From Morella rubra (lineage: Eukaryota; Streptophyta; Magnoliopsida; Fagales; Myricaceae), in contig CM025853.1 in the NCBI GenBank assembly GCA_003952965.2, positions 30,601,401 to 30,665,400 on the forward strand: a stretch of 64,000 nt of DNA, in the 5' to 3' direction. The notes under the pieces are model-generated. The model was not told the DNA's origin. It saw nothing but the letters and a program-made list of their open reading frames with translations, and did no database searches. Position numbers and translations under genes: made by a program. This document shows, piece by piece, positions 37,098-51,650 of this stretch; position 1 is the stretch's first letter; every line of letters starts with the position of its first letter.

Positions 37098-40036
37098 TCA
37101 CTGGCTATCAGGCTCGCCGGAGGATCTCTTGCTCCAACAGCCGGAGCCAGCTTTGCGCTCCCCACGCTTTCTCTTGTTTCTAGGAAAATGAACATCTGAT
37201 GCTAAACAAGATGTCAGAGTCAGTTGCTCCTGGGGCCCAATAGAATTCTCCACAGAGAGAGGTTCTGATGTTGGAAGCACAGAGGGAGTATTGCTCTCTT
37301 CTTGGTCGCCTATCTTTGGTTCCTGATGTGTTTCCGTGGATTGGTTATCTGTGTTCTTGAAAGTGTGCCTCTCCACAGCAGCTGCCTCACCAGGTACCAG
37401 AACAGCATCTACAATCTGCATTCACTAATGTTAGAATACCTCTACAATCTATGTTGCCATTATAACAAAAACAGGGCCACCATATAGGATTGATGCGACT
37501 GCCTAAAAGATTCAATGAGCATATCAAGGGAGTTCAGCAGCCAAACATCTACAACCTAGGTGAGTACCATTTACCTTGTTAATGATTTTTATTTTTATTT
37601 TCATTTTAATAAGTCTGACCTCATGTAGTCATAAACTGACCAAATGAAGTGAATGAGAATGATTGGTAGGCGAAGAAGGCTCACATCTTCACATGAATCT
37701 CCAATTTGTGGCTCATGGAGGGTGACATCAGCAGCAGGCAACAATCCCACTGTGCTTTCAATTATATCTGAAACATGAAATGCCTCCGCATAACTTAAAA
37801 TGGCACTTCCAGGCATAACGAGATCTACATTATCAAACTCTGACATATGTTTAGGAGGAGAATAAACATGTCCCACTGATACAGTTTCTCCGTTGCCGGC
37901 AGAGCATGTAGGACTGTGAGCGGAGCTGGTCTGTCCATCACAAGGGGCTAGAAGGCTCAAATTCTCTGAGGAAGAGAACCTTGCAGCATTTTTGGACAGT
38001 ATGATGTCAATTTGACCCTTCAGCTTGTGAACCCGTGAATGCACCATTTCAATTTTCCAAAGGACTTGCTCCAAAAAATGTTCACCATCTTTCAACTCAA
38101 AAAATGACCAATCACTACCATTGCCAAATTTGTCATTGCAATTGCCATTTTGGTCTGTGATTACTGACACAAATAATACCAACATTAACACTTCAAGAAA
38201 CATATTCAGATAGTAGGATGATATAATTAACATCAATAGAAGAGCATGCGAATCAGTAAGAATGAAATTATAGGTATCACAGAACATAAACAAGAATGCC
38301 ATGCAGCAAGCTAGATTAACAAAGATTGACAACACCCACTACTTATAGTTCTCATTTTCCATATGAAAATGCGCTCTCTCTCTCTTTCTCCCCCCCCCCC
38401 CCCCCCCCCTTTTTGACACACACACACCTCCTTTCTCCCTTCAGACACATCCAAAGTCATATATACTATAAAAGCATGTGTTTTGCATGTTAAGGCAGGC
38501 AGAGATATGCAACACACCAAAATGACGTGACAAACGATCAAGATTCTTAAGTGCATCCCTATTACTCGGGTAACATAATGTCATCCAGCCGTAGCAAAAT
38601 CGATGTACAGCTGAAATTCCTACCTGGAGGACCAAAATCATCAGCCCCTAAACTGCCATCTGGATCAGACTTCTTAATTTCTGCAATATATCACAAAGTC
38701 ACACATGGATGCTTCTTATTTGTTGCCCCTGGGGAGGGGTGGTTTGAAGGAGAGCAAAGTACCAAAACCATTACGTAGAAAGAAGAATCTTGTACCAAGA
38801 TAAGAGAAAAGGTTATGTTGAGACATGTACGATGTTATATCAGTGGTGTCTTCAACTCTCTTTCGTTTCCTCCTCTTCACAGCCTTGTTTTTGTAACATT
38901 GACGAGAAAACGGCAATGACTTTGAGCCTAATTCTTCAAACATAAACTGATTGAATCCCAACTGTTTTCTCTGGTCATATGTTTCACTCTCCCTGCAATA
39001 TTTTAATGCTCGTGACTCTAACTCCTTGATCCTCAATTCTGTCCATTTGCAGCGCCACATCAAAGGGCGTATAAAGTTCCTCCAGTGATTTGTCAATTTC
39101 TTCTTCCTACAATGCAAGCATAGGATTTTTTTTCTGAGCTTTATACAACAGCATAAAACAAAATACCTTCCCAGAACATCTGTAGAACAAAGTTTGCTTT
39201 CCTACATTTTAGTGACATTAATTGGTTTCACAATGCTGTCATCTGATTTCACACTATTGAACACAGCATCACTTCATTTTACAGTTGCTTTATCATTACA
39301 TTGATAGTCCATGCACTTAAAATAATATTTCCTACTGTGCCATTTATTTCATCCACTTTCTCTATAGACACCGCTACCTAATAAACAAGGTTCTGGTGTT
39401 ATGTTTGTAGCTTGCAAAACTCGCCAAACAAGACAACAAAAACCTATGCCCTTGGAGACTTGTCATGCTTCTCCCCCATTCTAAGGTGGAGACATGGGAT
39501 TGGACTCCTCTTGGATGAAAACTAATGGCGTTAGATGTTAGTGTTACTACATCTTTGGTGAAGAAAGCAAAGAGGTAAAAAAGAGTAAAAGGTTTAAGTA
39601 TACTCTACACAAATAAGACAAACCTCACTTGAATTGCACCACTAAATGCATCAAATGGAGGAGCCAAACTGTTGTCACCAAAGAATTGTGATTCAACTTC
39701 CCCTTCACTCAATCCGGAACAATTCTCAGTATTCGATAGAGTGTCGGCAAATGAGCTTGAATATTCAGTCGCATCTGGATCCTCGCTTTTAGGCAACCTA
39801 ATATCACTTCTGACCGTACATCCAGTGATATCAACATCAAGATCCTCAGGGCACTTTGGAGCCTTGGTTTGATCGTCCAACATAGCTTGTGCTGCAGTGT
39901 TGGTATCCTGACAGATACTCCTGCACCTTAAACCCTTCCCATCCAAGTTTGTCACGGAACTAGCAGGTGCCATTTTTTCTGCAATATGGGGTTTAATGTC
40001 CAGGTCGCTGTCCATAAATGGTTGAGCAGGAGCCAT
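37098..40036 (-). CDS. Plant-specific, probably nuclear protein of unknown function, five exons
   Basis: Exons 40036-39624, 39106-38796, 38680-38624, 38154-37685 and 37415-37098 join with GT-AG borders into 1569 bases, 522 residues. Residues 1-137 are acidic and Ser-rich. Exon 2 holds the most distinctive block, KKKLTNHWRNFIRPLMWRCKW (139-159) followed by ELRIKELESRALKYCRES and YDQRKQ, then a nuclear signal KRRKRKR (215-221) and SYMSQHNLFSYL. Residues 284-316 look helical or coiled (FLEQVLWKIEMVHSRVHKLK). The C-terminus ends with a second basic cluster, NKRKRGERK. I recall this Trp/Arg-rich block from uncharacterised proteins of other dicots. An alternative donor five bases earlier at the exon 1 border would bring an early stop, so I chose the one that keeps the conserved block. 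A partner of chromatin is possible but unproven. Confidence 0.8.
38390..38409 (+). repeat. Poly(C) run of 20 in an intron
   Basis: Twenty consecutive C follow a CT run and precede a CA run, all inside the third intron of the unknown nuclear-protein gene. Such tracts are often mis-sized in assemblies. Confidence 0.85.
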
Positions 40037-40101
40037 GCGACAGAAGTTTCAAACTCCGCTCATTTCTTGTAACACCAAAAAAATTTTCTTCTATAACTAG
40101 C

Positions 40102-41288
40102 CTGAAACAAGATGGAACCAGTATCTTAGTTAGGAAATGCAATTTTCAGAAATTTAACCCAACAACTAATTTGAAGCTCAACCCAGCATTATCAAATTAC
40201 ATACATAGCATACGTATTTTCTTTGAATCTCGTTTTTAAGTATTTGGTGTTTTCTCTAATGAATAATTGCAAATCTATATAACAATTGAGACAAAGTCTA
40301 TTCTATTATCTTATTGACTTTATCTCTAATGCTCATGTTGCGTGACTTGTTTTTGGTGATTTATTTTTTATAAGGAAAAACAGAATCAACAGAGAGATGT
40401 GTAAACGCAAGGATATGATTTAAGTACTGAATCACACTTCTTCTGACCAAATGATTCCTCCAAAACTTTATTGTAGCTATACAGATACAATAATGGAATT
40501 AATATATGGCAAAAGGAAAATGATCTTCTGTTGTCAATGTTCAGATAGCAGAGCTTGGGTCACAATTATAATATTCACTGAAAATAGCTATTAATTTGAC
40601 TGTCTTCAAGACGTTTCTTGAGGTATTCTCAATCCAAATAAGATAGAGGGCATTGCACTATGTGTCACGCTCCGACACTGGCTGAGCTTCGTCCTTCTCT
40701 TTGTCTATCGAATTAAATGTTTAAAATATAGGAAAACAAAAATTGCTTCCCGTTGCAAAGACAAACAAACTTTGAATTGTGAAAAACTAGAAACTTTTGA
40801 TTACAAGTTCAATGTTTGGTTCTAAATCATAAAAGAATTTAGTTTTACTGCTCTCTCTCTCTCTCTTTGACAATCCGACAAGAACATAAAGCAACATCAT
40901 GCTTTAGTCGGAATCACCGTCAAGCTATACCAGACACCGGGGTCAAGAAAATGAATTACATGACCAATTCACAGTCCTCTGTCTACGAAGTTCAACAGCC
41001 AGACAACATGCATACAGTCATACATACACGAAGAAATTTGATATACATACGTGTTCCATGAAATGGGTAAGCTGGTATGGAAGCAATTAGCATAGCATCT
41101 CAAGCTACGTCTAGTCGTTTTCAAATACGGAGTCCAAGCAACAACAAAAAAACTAAAGACTTGGAGCGAAAAAAGTCCAAAAAAACACAGTGCAACGAGC
41201 CGAGTGAGCTCCAAACACCACACCATAGCTGCATGCAAGTTCATACATGTACCTAGAATGTGCCCATGAGGGATTGAAAGAAAGGTAC
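40102..41288 (-). other. Possible 5'-UTR intron of the unknown nuclear-protein gene
   Basis: An acceptor (TTGTTTCAG|GCTAG) lies at 40102, about 65 bases before the start codon. A weak donor (ACTCTG|GTACCT) at 41288 follows a GC-richer stretch that could be the untranslated first exon. Both are read by eye only. A CT run lies at about 40851-40867. Confidence 0.3.
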
Positions 41289-41339
41289 CAGAGTGTAAAA
41301 GTCTCGGCGGCGTTCAAGGACGAGAAGAGCTGCAAGTTA

Positions 41340-43273
41340 ACGTTATAAACCTAGCTACTAAAAATGTTGTAATACTAGTATGCTTCCCGCTTTTTGACGA
41401 CACGTGTGAGATCTCTATGATGTTGCAACACCTGGTTGGTTTTCATTGGTTGAGATTAAGTTGATTTTCTAAAATTGTTGTTTTCCCGTTTTGTTTCCAA
41501 ACATATGGGATGAAATATATGGTGCAAGTATTTTATTTATAATACAACTAAAAATTGTATAGGTCCCTTAATTAGTCGATGTAAGTCTAAATTCGAACAC
41601 CCAATTAAGAAAAAAAACATGCTAATACAATTATACCTTCTTCTGTTTTTGGTGTGAATATGGGGAGGGAAATTGATTTGACTAGGTTCTCAGTTCTCTT
41701 ACATAATTATTTATTAAAATCTACTGCTTTTAATAAGAACTGTATTTTATTGTTATTTTTTTCTTACCAAAAACTGCCCAAACGTATTCCATCTCTTTTT
41801 CACTGTAATTTGCGCCTAACCCCAAATATATTTCCTCAAAATATTCCTAACAAAGTTGTCAATTGAAACAGCTGGGGTAGAAAAATTAGGTAATGTAAAT
41901 AGTATATTCTTCACTAAATACTCCTAAGATACTACTTTCGGATAGTTTGTTTGTTCCAACTAAGAACCTGCATACTCGAGAATTGATGGTCCCATGCAAA
42001 ACAAGACACCCAAGTCTATCTCTCTCTCTATGAAATTGCTTGTCCACTCTCGAGCAGTAGGATCCCCCAAATATTGAATGCATTGTTGTATCCATTCCTA
42101 ACAATATATATATATACTTTTTTAACAATTTTTTTTTTAAACACTAAGTATTCTCAAAGTTTTCTTAAGCTATAAATCATGGTTACTCACTTTCTAAATT
42201 TATGTTTCCATTGGACTCCATCCCTAAACCTAACGAAGCTATTAACTCAGGTGATTTATGTCTATTGTGACCCGCACGTAACTCTCTCCTTTTTAAAAAA
42301 TATGATTATACTCTTATTCTCGAAAATTATAACTCTCAAATTGTTTTGTTTGTTACATGTACAATCTTGAAATCATGAAATGCAGCCTTTTATGTTGGGC
42401 AGGAATTGGTATTTAGGAAAAAAAGCACAATATTTTTCAGTGCAAATAGATGCATAATTTTACTTTTAGTAGAGATACGAGTCAAGTGGGCAGAAACCAT
42501 ATGAATTAACAGTACATTGAATTTATGGATGGAATCGCAATGAAACTTGAATTTGAAAAGTGAGTTACATACAATGATAGTTTATGAAAAAAATATTGTA
42601 ATATATCCAAAAAATTAATATCAATTAGTTAAATGCTGTTTGGTCTACATATAAGCTGTCATACAAGTACCAGGTAATCCAGCCTCAAATACGGTCTTTT
42701 ACAAGTTAGAATTGTGTCATAGAGCCTAGAGGTGACTCAAATGCAAATTTTTTTTTTTTTACTTGAACCACGCAAAAACGACAACGACGATTTGGTCGTA
42801 ATGTCAATTTAAAACGATAACTTGCCGTCGCTTTGCAGTCACTCTAATTAAAATTCAACGATCAATAGGGGGTGTTGAATGGGTAAAAACTTCCCACGCG
42901 TATTCAATTCAAGATTCTCAAGATTCATCATCCGAAACCATCCCTCACAATCAGCAAAATTTTCCACGTGCTCAGGAGGGAGTCGCCTGTATTTCGACGC
43001 CGGCTTAAGGGTATTTTTGTCATCGAGGGAACACAATCAATTTTCAACCTCCATGCCGCTCCAACGGTCCAACATTGACCCTCTCCTCCCTCTCGCCCTT
43101 CGAACAGTCTGAATTGCCCGTCTTCTTGAAAATTCAACGTGCCTATGGCCTTCCCAACCCCTCAGGACCATAGCGATTCCCTACAAGAAAACCTAGGGCC
43201 CTCCAACCTCTGATCAATTTCTCTGTTTCTTTCTTTCGCTCTGGGATTTCGTTCCGTTTTCGTGCTCTACGTG
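41340..43273. other. Intergenic region before the C2-GRAM gene
   Basis: A divergent spacer between two genes that point away from each other. It is AT-rich up to about 42750, then GC-richer toward the BAGP1-like start, where the promoter and CT-rich leader (TTTCTCTGTTTCTTTCTTTCGC) should lie. No gene is supported inside it. Confidence 0.6.
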
Positions 43274-46200
43274 ATGATGATCGACAGGGCTCTGGATATT
43301 CTCGTCCCCTCGTGGTGGGAGATCAAGGTCACGGTGGCTGCCTCAGTATTTGTGGTCTTCGCCTACTGGTTCTTCACGTACCGCAGCGGAGATGCCGTTG
43401 ATCGGGCACTCGTCGACAGTAGTCCGACAAATTCTGGAGACACTGAGAGAGACAAGGTCAATTATAACGTTCTTTCTTTTACTAGTATGGTTCTGATGAT
43501 TAAGTATAAGTAAGTCTTTTGTCCTTCTGAGAATGTTGTATGCGGTTTTCTGTGCCTATGAACGAATAAATACCATGGGCAGCAATGATAAGGTCAACTT
43601 TGGTTACCTCTGGGATTCTTTTTTGATTTCTAGAGTGAATTCATGTGGCAGTTTGAGAAGTAACGGTCTCGAGGGTATAAATGTGGTCGAATCATGTCAC
43701 CTTAACAATATGAAAGAGCAGTTGCACGAATTGCATATTGCATATATCATTAAGTGTTAGTTTTAGAATCAGACCGATTCTTGTTGAAAAACTTGGAAAT
43801 AGAACGATGTAAATTTTAATTTTTGACTGCTTGCTTGTACGTCATAAAGGTTTAGAACACTGTAGATTTTATATATCATGAAGGTTTAGTTATAGAATCA
43901 GAATGACTTTTGTTTAGCTGGTTTTTTATCTCCTCCTGTGTACTTCTTGTGAACTTCTTTATTGTTTCTTTCATTGGTTTTTGTGGATGTTATTGCTATT
44001 CTTGCTATCATTATATATATATATATTATATATGTATGTATATTTTATCTTTTTAGTTTTGTTATTCTAAAGTCATGCTAGACCTGTGCAAAATTTATGC
44101 CATCTTTACCTATGGATCTTTATTATTCTGCTGCATGCACGCTGCACGTACCTGTTTCATGGAATAATTTTTAACTTGGTTGACATGCAGTTCTGCCCTT
44201 ATTTTGTAGATAGGCCAATTGAAAGGAGATCCTCAAACCAATTCAGCATACTTAATTAAGGTATATAAGTTCTTCTAATCATGTTTGGTTCTGTTGTTTA
44301 TTTCAATTAATGAGGATGAGCATTAAGTTCGTATTTGTATTAGATATTGGCTTCATGTAATGGATCTTCTCTTGCTTGTTGACAATGAGATGCTGTGTGC
44401 TCTATTTTTCAGTTGGAATTATTGGCAGCTAAGAATCTCATTGGTGCGAACTTAAATGGCACATCTGATCCTTATGTTATCATTACTTGTGGTACAGAGA
44501 AGCGGTTCAGGTTACTTTAATCTTTTTCCCAACTTTGCACTTTTCTGAATGTTGACACTCTAGAACAGATTTTTAATGTGATATATCAAGCTTTTCATCT
44601 GTGGTTGTATATGATGATTAGGACAGACTTCGTTTTAGCTGGAATCTGGCATTTATGTTAAACAGCATTATACTGGCTATGTTTTGATAGTAATTAACAG
44701 AATTGTGGATACTGATATGGCTTCCTGTAACTTTGTGGTTAGGGCAGTGCTTATGATTTTGCAGTTCAACTTTGGGACTAGGGAAGGGCTAATGGTTAAG
44801 TTCTTGTGAGATTAGTGTAATCTTTGCCTCCTTACTAGGATTAGGGTCTATTAGTTAGGCATGATTATGGTTCTTATGGTTTGTGGTTATTCCTTTTTAA
44901 TGTTTATGAGTGTGGGTCATATAGGTTGGTAGGTAGTTTCACCTTTCAAGGTAGGGAGTTTTATATTGGGGAAGTTTTAGGGGCAATATGTAGGCAACAT
45001 ATTGGTGTCATACTCCTTGTTTGCAGAGTTTGTATGCATAAATTGAGCTGGTTATAATATCCATTTTGTAGAGAAGTAAAATGATCAATATGTAAATGAT
45101 GCTAATTGATTGAAAAACTGTATTTTGGTCCTCTCACTTTGTGTTCTTTCTTTCCCTGAGAGCAAGATTTGTTGCTTGATCTTAGATGGTAGTGCTGTAG
45201 CTTTATTGTACCTAATGTTATCTAATTTTAGTTACTTTTGCTGATGCAGCTCAATGGTTCCTGGTTCAAGAAATCCCATGTGGGGAGAGGAATTTAATTT
45301 TTCTGTTGATGAACTTCCCGTTCAGGTGGTCAAATATGACCTCTAATTACTGCTACTGTTCTTTACTTTTTTTTTTTTTTATGTGAATATGCATGTATAA
45401 TTCCTTTCAAAGTAGGCATGCTTTATCTGGCGTCTTTCCCACTGCCTTTGACAAGAAGATATACGCAGTCCATCAACATTTGGTTACAAAAATTGCCACT
45501 ATCACTCCAAGAGTGAAAAATTGGCAGCTCACTTGTCCATTGATTATTATTGAAGTTACCGAACCCAAGTTTCTTCTGAAATAGTATAACAGTGAGATAA
45601 TATGGTTTCAGAACACTTATTTTTAGAGCTTGTCTAATGTTGTGTGAGTTCAAATCCTTTTTGAGCCAAGGCTTATATCCTTTATGCCTTTTTCTAGAAA
45701 ACATATTTGTTTATTATGTTTGCACTGCATTTGATAAGTCCTTTATTTTCTGGATTTTCTTTTTTAATACATGAGTAAGTTATTTCATTTGCCTCAGTGG
45801 TTGCCTTGACTTGCAAGTGGATACGTTTTCCATGTTGTTGGCCAAAGTTTGAATACTCTAATTTACCAAATGCTTGGGTGTGAGACGACTCAAGTACCTG
45901 GGACTTTTGTTGTGCGTTGTGCGTAGCCAAGTGCATCCAAGCCTCGTACTAGGCTCCCTCGGTTCAGGTGCACGGGCTTCCCTTGTTACCCAAAAAACAT
46001 TAGTACCATCCTACATATCTGATATGAGGCCAAGATCCTTAGGCCTTTCTACCAATATTGTTTTCACATTGTTATGTTCAAGTTAGAGGTAGAACTTGAG
46101 TTTAACCATCCCATCTCTATGTTTGTACATTTTGTCTTGGCACCATGCTCCAAGTTGATATTACATCCTTCTATGTTGGTTATTCACATTTAATCTCTAT

Positions 46201-46612
46201 GATATGTGAAGGGAGGAAGATAATGGATATTTGTACTTAGTTTTGTGTTCTACATAGATCTGTGTGTTGATATACAGGTTTCTTTAAACAGTTTTGGTGG
46301 ATGAAACTGATTCTTTCCCCTACTGTTAAGCAGATTAATGTGACAATATATGATTGGGATATAATTTGGAAAAGTGCTGTTCTTGGTTCTGTGACCGTTC
46401 CTGTTGAAGCTGAAGGTCAAACTGGTGCAGTTTGGTATACATTGGATAGCTCATCAGGACAGGTATCTTCCTTTTGTTGGTTTTATTTGTTTTATTCTGA
46501 TGCCTTACTTTGTCGTTTATAATTTTTTTTAGAGACCCCATACAAGTCTGGTATTTCCTTGTCAGGTTTGTCTCCATATTAAAACAATAAAACTGCCCGC
46601 AGATATTTCCAG
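43274..46612 (+). CDS. BAGP1-like C2 and GRAM domain protein, 5' part only
   Basis: Six exons are present: 43274-43456, 44210-44260, 44413-44510, 45250-45325, 46334-46462 and 46566-46612, all GT-AG. They encode about 194 residues. The start [19 protein letters not shown] leads into a membrane segment ([14 protein letters not shown]). A C2 domain follows: [54 protein letters not shown], then [20 protein letters not shown]. This agrees closely with Arabidopsis At3g59660 (BAGP1), about 600 residues, which is known to work with BAG6 and an aspartyl protease in basal immunity. The GRAM and VASt domains should follow, but no later exon is found. The gene runs out where the sequence turns anomalous before the gap, so I regard it as truncated by the assembly. 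The in-frame CTC TAC GTG before the ATG are untranslated. Confidence 0.93.
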
Positions 46613-47690
46613 GTATCTTTCCTGTAACCTCTTTTTATTTTTTTTCCTCTTTTCACTTTTGTGTTTTATTGGATGGATTGGTTAGCTAAGTAACCTCTCT
46701 CTCTCGCTCCCCTACAATAATTGTACAACCACACACATGTGATCTTAAATTTTATATATTCATCTATAATTCCAGATATGAGTGGGTCTACTGAATGAAT
46801 AGCTACTACTCTATTCGGGGAACATGGCTTTGTACATAAGATGAGAATGTACAATGATTTTGAATTCTCTTACCCATGTTGTGTCCTCTTTCTGCATTAA
46901 GAAATAGCTTAGATTTTATTTCTCTAATGGTGTCAAGAACAATTTTATCTTCTTGATACTTGATTCTCTACTTCATGCTGACATTTAGTTGTAAGCACAT
47001 GTTTAATAAGAATATTTTTCTTTTTTTGATACTCAATAGGGCCTAAGCTCAAGTAATTGAATGAGTTGAGGACATGCATTCATTATTTCTATTAGTGGAT
47101 GTTGCATTGGAATTTTTTTTTTGTTTGATAAGTAACGTTTAATTCTACTTCATATATGACAGAAACCAAGAAAAAAAAACGCCGAAACCTTATAGTAATT
47201 TTGGAAAACCACCTACTTGATTAAATCTTAAGCGCAAGAGCCAAGACCGGTGAAAGTGAGAACTATGTTTCCACTCGCCACTAGAGTGACTCCTGTATGA
47301 TAAATATAGCCCCGATGGTAGGAGTCAATGAATTGACCCGCATGTATATTCCATCTCTGCATATCGCTTCTTTTGGCGAAGAGGGCTTTCGGCAAAACCA
47401 ATACATTTATATAATATCAAACGAATCTTCAATACAATGAGGTATACTAGCACACCAGCCCAAAGCAGATGTTCGATATGAAAAACACCTAACTACTGTT
47501 GGGACGCAAGGCAGTTCATAGATAGACTCCAGTACGAACACTAAGGCAGTTTGGAAGATGATTCCATCCTATGTATAGTGGTGTCTTTGGCAGGAGCGTA
47601 CACACAAAAATAACGAAATTAAACCTCAAGGAGATATATATCTTTCTTCTATGAAAGCGATCTAAACGGGGGGTTTATACATAACATAAT
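46613..47690. other. Start of the next BAGP1 intron, then uncertain sequence
   Basis: After the donor at 46613 the sequence is AT-rich and intron-like to about 47160. From there to 47690 it has a more even composition and matches nothing I recognise. The expected next exon, which in relatives begins with a Val-Thr-Gly-Tyr segment, is not found. Confidence 0.5.
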
Positions 47691-50017
<2,327 letters not shown>

Positions 50018-51017
50018 NNNNNNNNNNNNNNNNNNNNNNNNNNNNNNNNNNNNNNNNNNNNNNNNNNNNNNNNNNNNNNNNNNNNNNNNNNNNNNNNNNN
50101 NNNNNNNNNNNNNNNNNNNNNNNNNNNNNNNNNNNNNNNNNNNNNNNNNNNNNNNNNNNNNNNNNNNNNNNNNNNNNNNNNNNNNNNNNNNNNNNNNNNN
50201 NNNNNNNNNNNNNNNNNNNNNNNNNNNNNNNNNNNNNNNNNNNNNNNNNNNNNNNNNNNNNNNNNNNNNNNNNNNNNNNNNNNNNNNNNNNNNNNNNNNN
50301 NNNNNNNNNNNNNNNNNNNNNNNNNNNNNNNNNNNNNNNNNNNNNNNNNNNNNNNNNNNNNNNNNNNNNNNNNNNNNNNNNNNNNNNNNNNNNNNNNNNN
50401 NNNNNNNNNNNNNNNNNNNNNNNNNNNNNNNNNNNNNNNNNNNNNNNNNNNNNNNNNNNNNNNNNNNNNNNNNNNNNNNNNNNNNNNNNNNNNNNNNNNN
50501 NNNNNNNNNNNNNNNNNNNNNNNNNNNNNNNNNNNNNNNNNNNNNNNNNNNNNNNNNNNNNNNNNNNNNNNNNNNNNNNNNNNNNNNNNNNNNNNNNNNN
50601 NNNNNNNNNNNNNNNNNNNNNNNNNNNNNNNNNNNNNNNNNNNNNNNNNNNNNNNNNNNNNNNNNNNNNNNNNNNNNNNNNNNNNNNNNNNNNNNNNNNN
50701 NNNNNNNNNNNNNNNNNNNNNNNNNNNNNNNNNNNNNNNNNNNNNNNNNNNNNNNNNNNNNNNNNNNNNNNNNNNNNNNNNNNNNNNNNNNNNNNNNNNN
50801 NNNNNNNNNNNNNNNNNNNNNNNNNNNNNNNNNNNNNNNNNNNNNNNNNNNNNNNNNNNNNNNNNNNNNNNNNNNNNNNNNNNNNNNNNNNNNNNNNNNN
50901 NNNNNNNNNNNNNNNNNNNNNNNNNNNNNNNNNNNNNNNNNNNNNNNNNNNNNNNNNNNNNNNNNNNNNNNNNNNNNNNNNNNNNNNNNNNNNNNNNNNN
51001 NNNNNNNNNNNNNNNNN
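50018..51017. other. Assembly gap of exactly 1000 N
   Basis: The round number points to a placeholder, so the true distance is unknown. The 3' part of the BAGP1-like gene should lie in or beyond it if the scaffold join is right. Confidence 0.99.
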
Positions 51018-51650
51018 ATTTGGCATTACAATGGACAACACACTAAACGCACTACATGTGTTACCTAAAACTGAACATCACATTAAACTAAACAGTTACT
51101 AAATTTATACTTGTAACCTTATTTGTATGGATTAGATGATTAATACCGAAAATTTAGACCATTTCAAAAAGTCACTAAGAATACTTGGCTCTAATCTCTG
51201 CACTCCCATTGCAATCGAAGGGCATTACAACGGGTCCCCTGAGCCGCGAGAGTCATGATAAGAAAGGTTACGTGGAAGTACATAATGACACGCAAATTCC
51301 GAGTCAATGGGGAATCCATATACATATACATTCTAATCTATCTGCGAGTATAAAAATTTCCGCAAGCAAAAGGGGCTCATACATTATGATAGGAATCGAT
51401 AGCAGGGTGTATTTGCATTTGTGACATAGTAAACAATGGACACACATATTAAAAGTACCATTTCCACGTAATTACATCAGAAATCCTATCGTAAGAAAGA
51501 CTAACTAGTTTTAAGGATCTGGTAAAAATGTGGCAGCAGTCATGAAGCCACAGAATGAAAGTAGCGTAACAAATATTCAAAGCATATAAAGACCGAGAAC
51601 ACACGTAAAAAAGAGTGCTTTGTGGGATTGAAAACATGTAAACACACACA
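51018..51650. other. Post-gap segment of near-normal composition
   Basis: About 630 bases with ordinary A, C, G and T proportions lie between the gap and the purine-rich block. The open frame at 51185-51424 (+) has no known family features. Confidence 0.4.
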
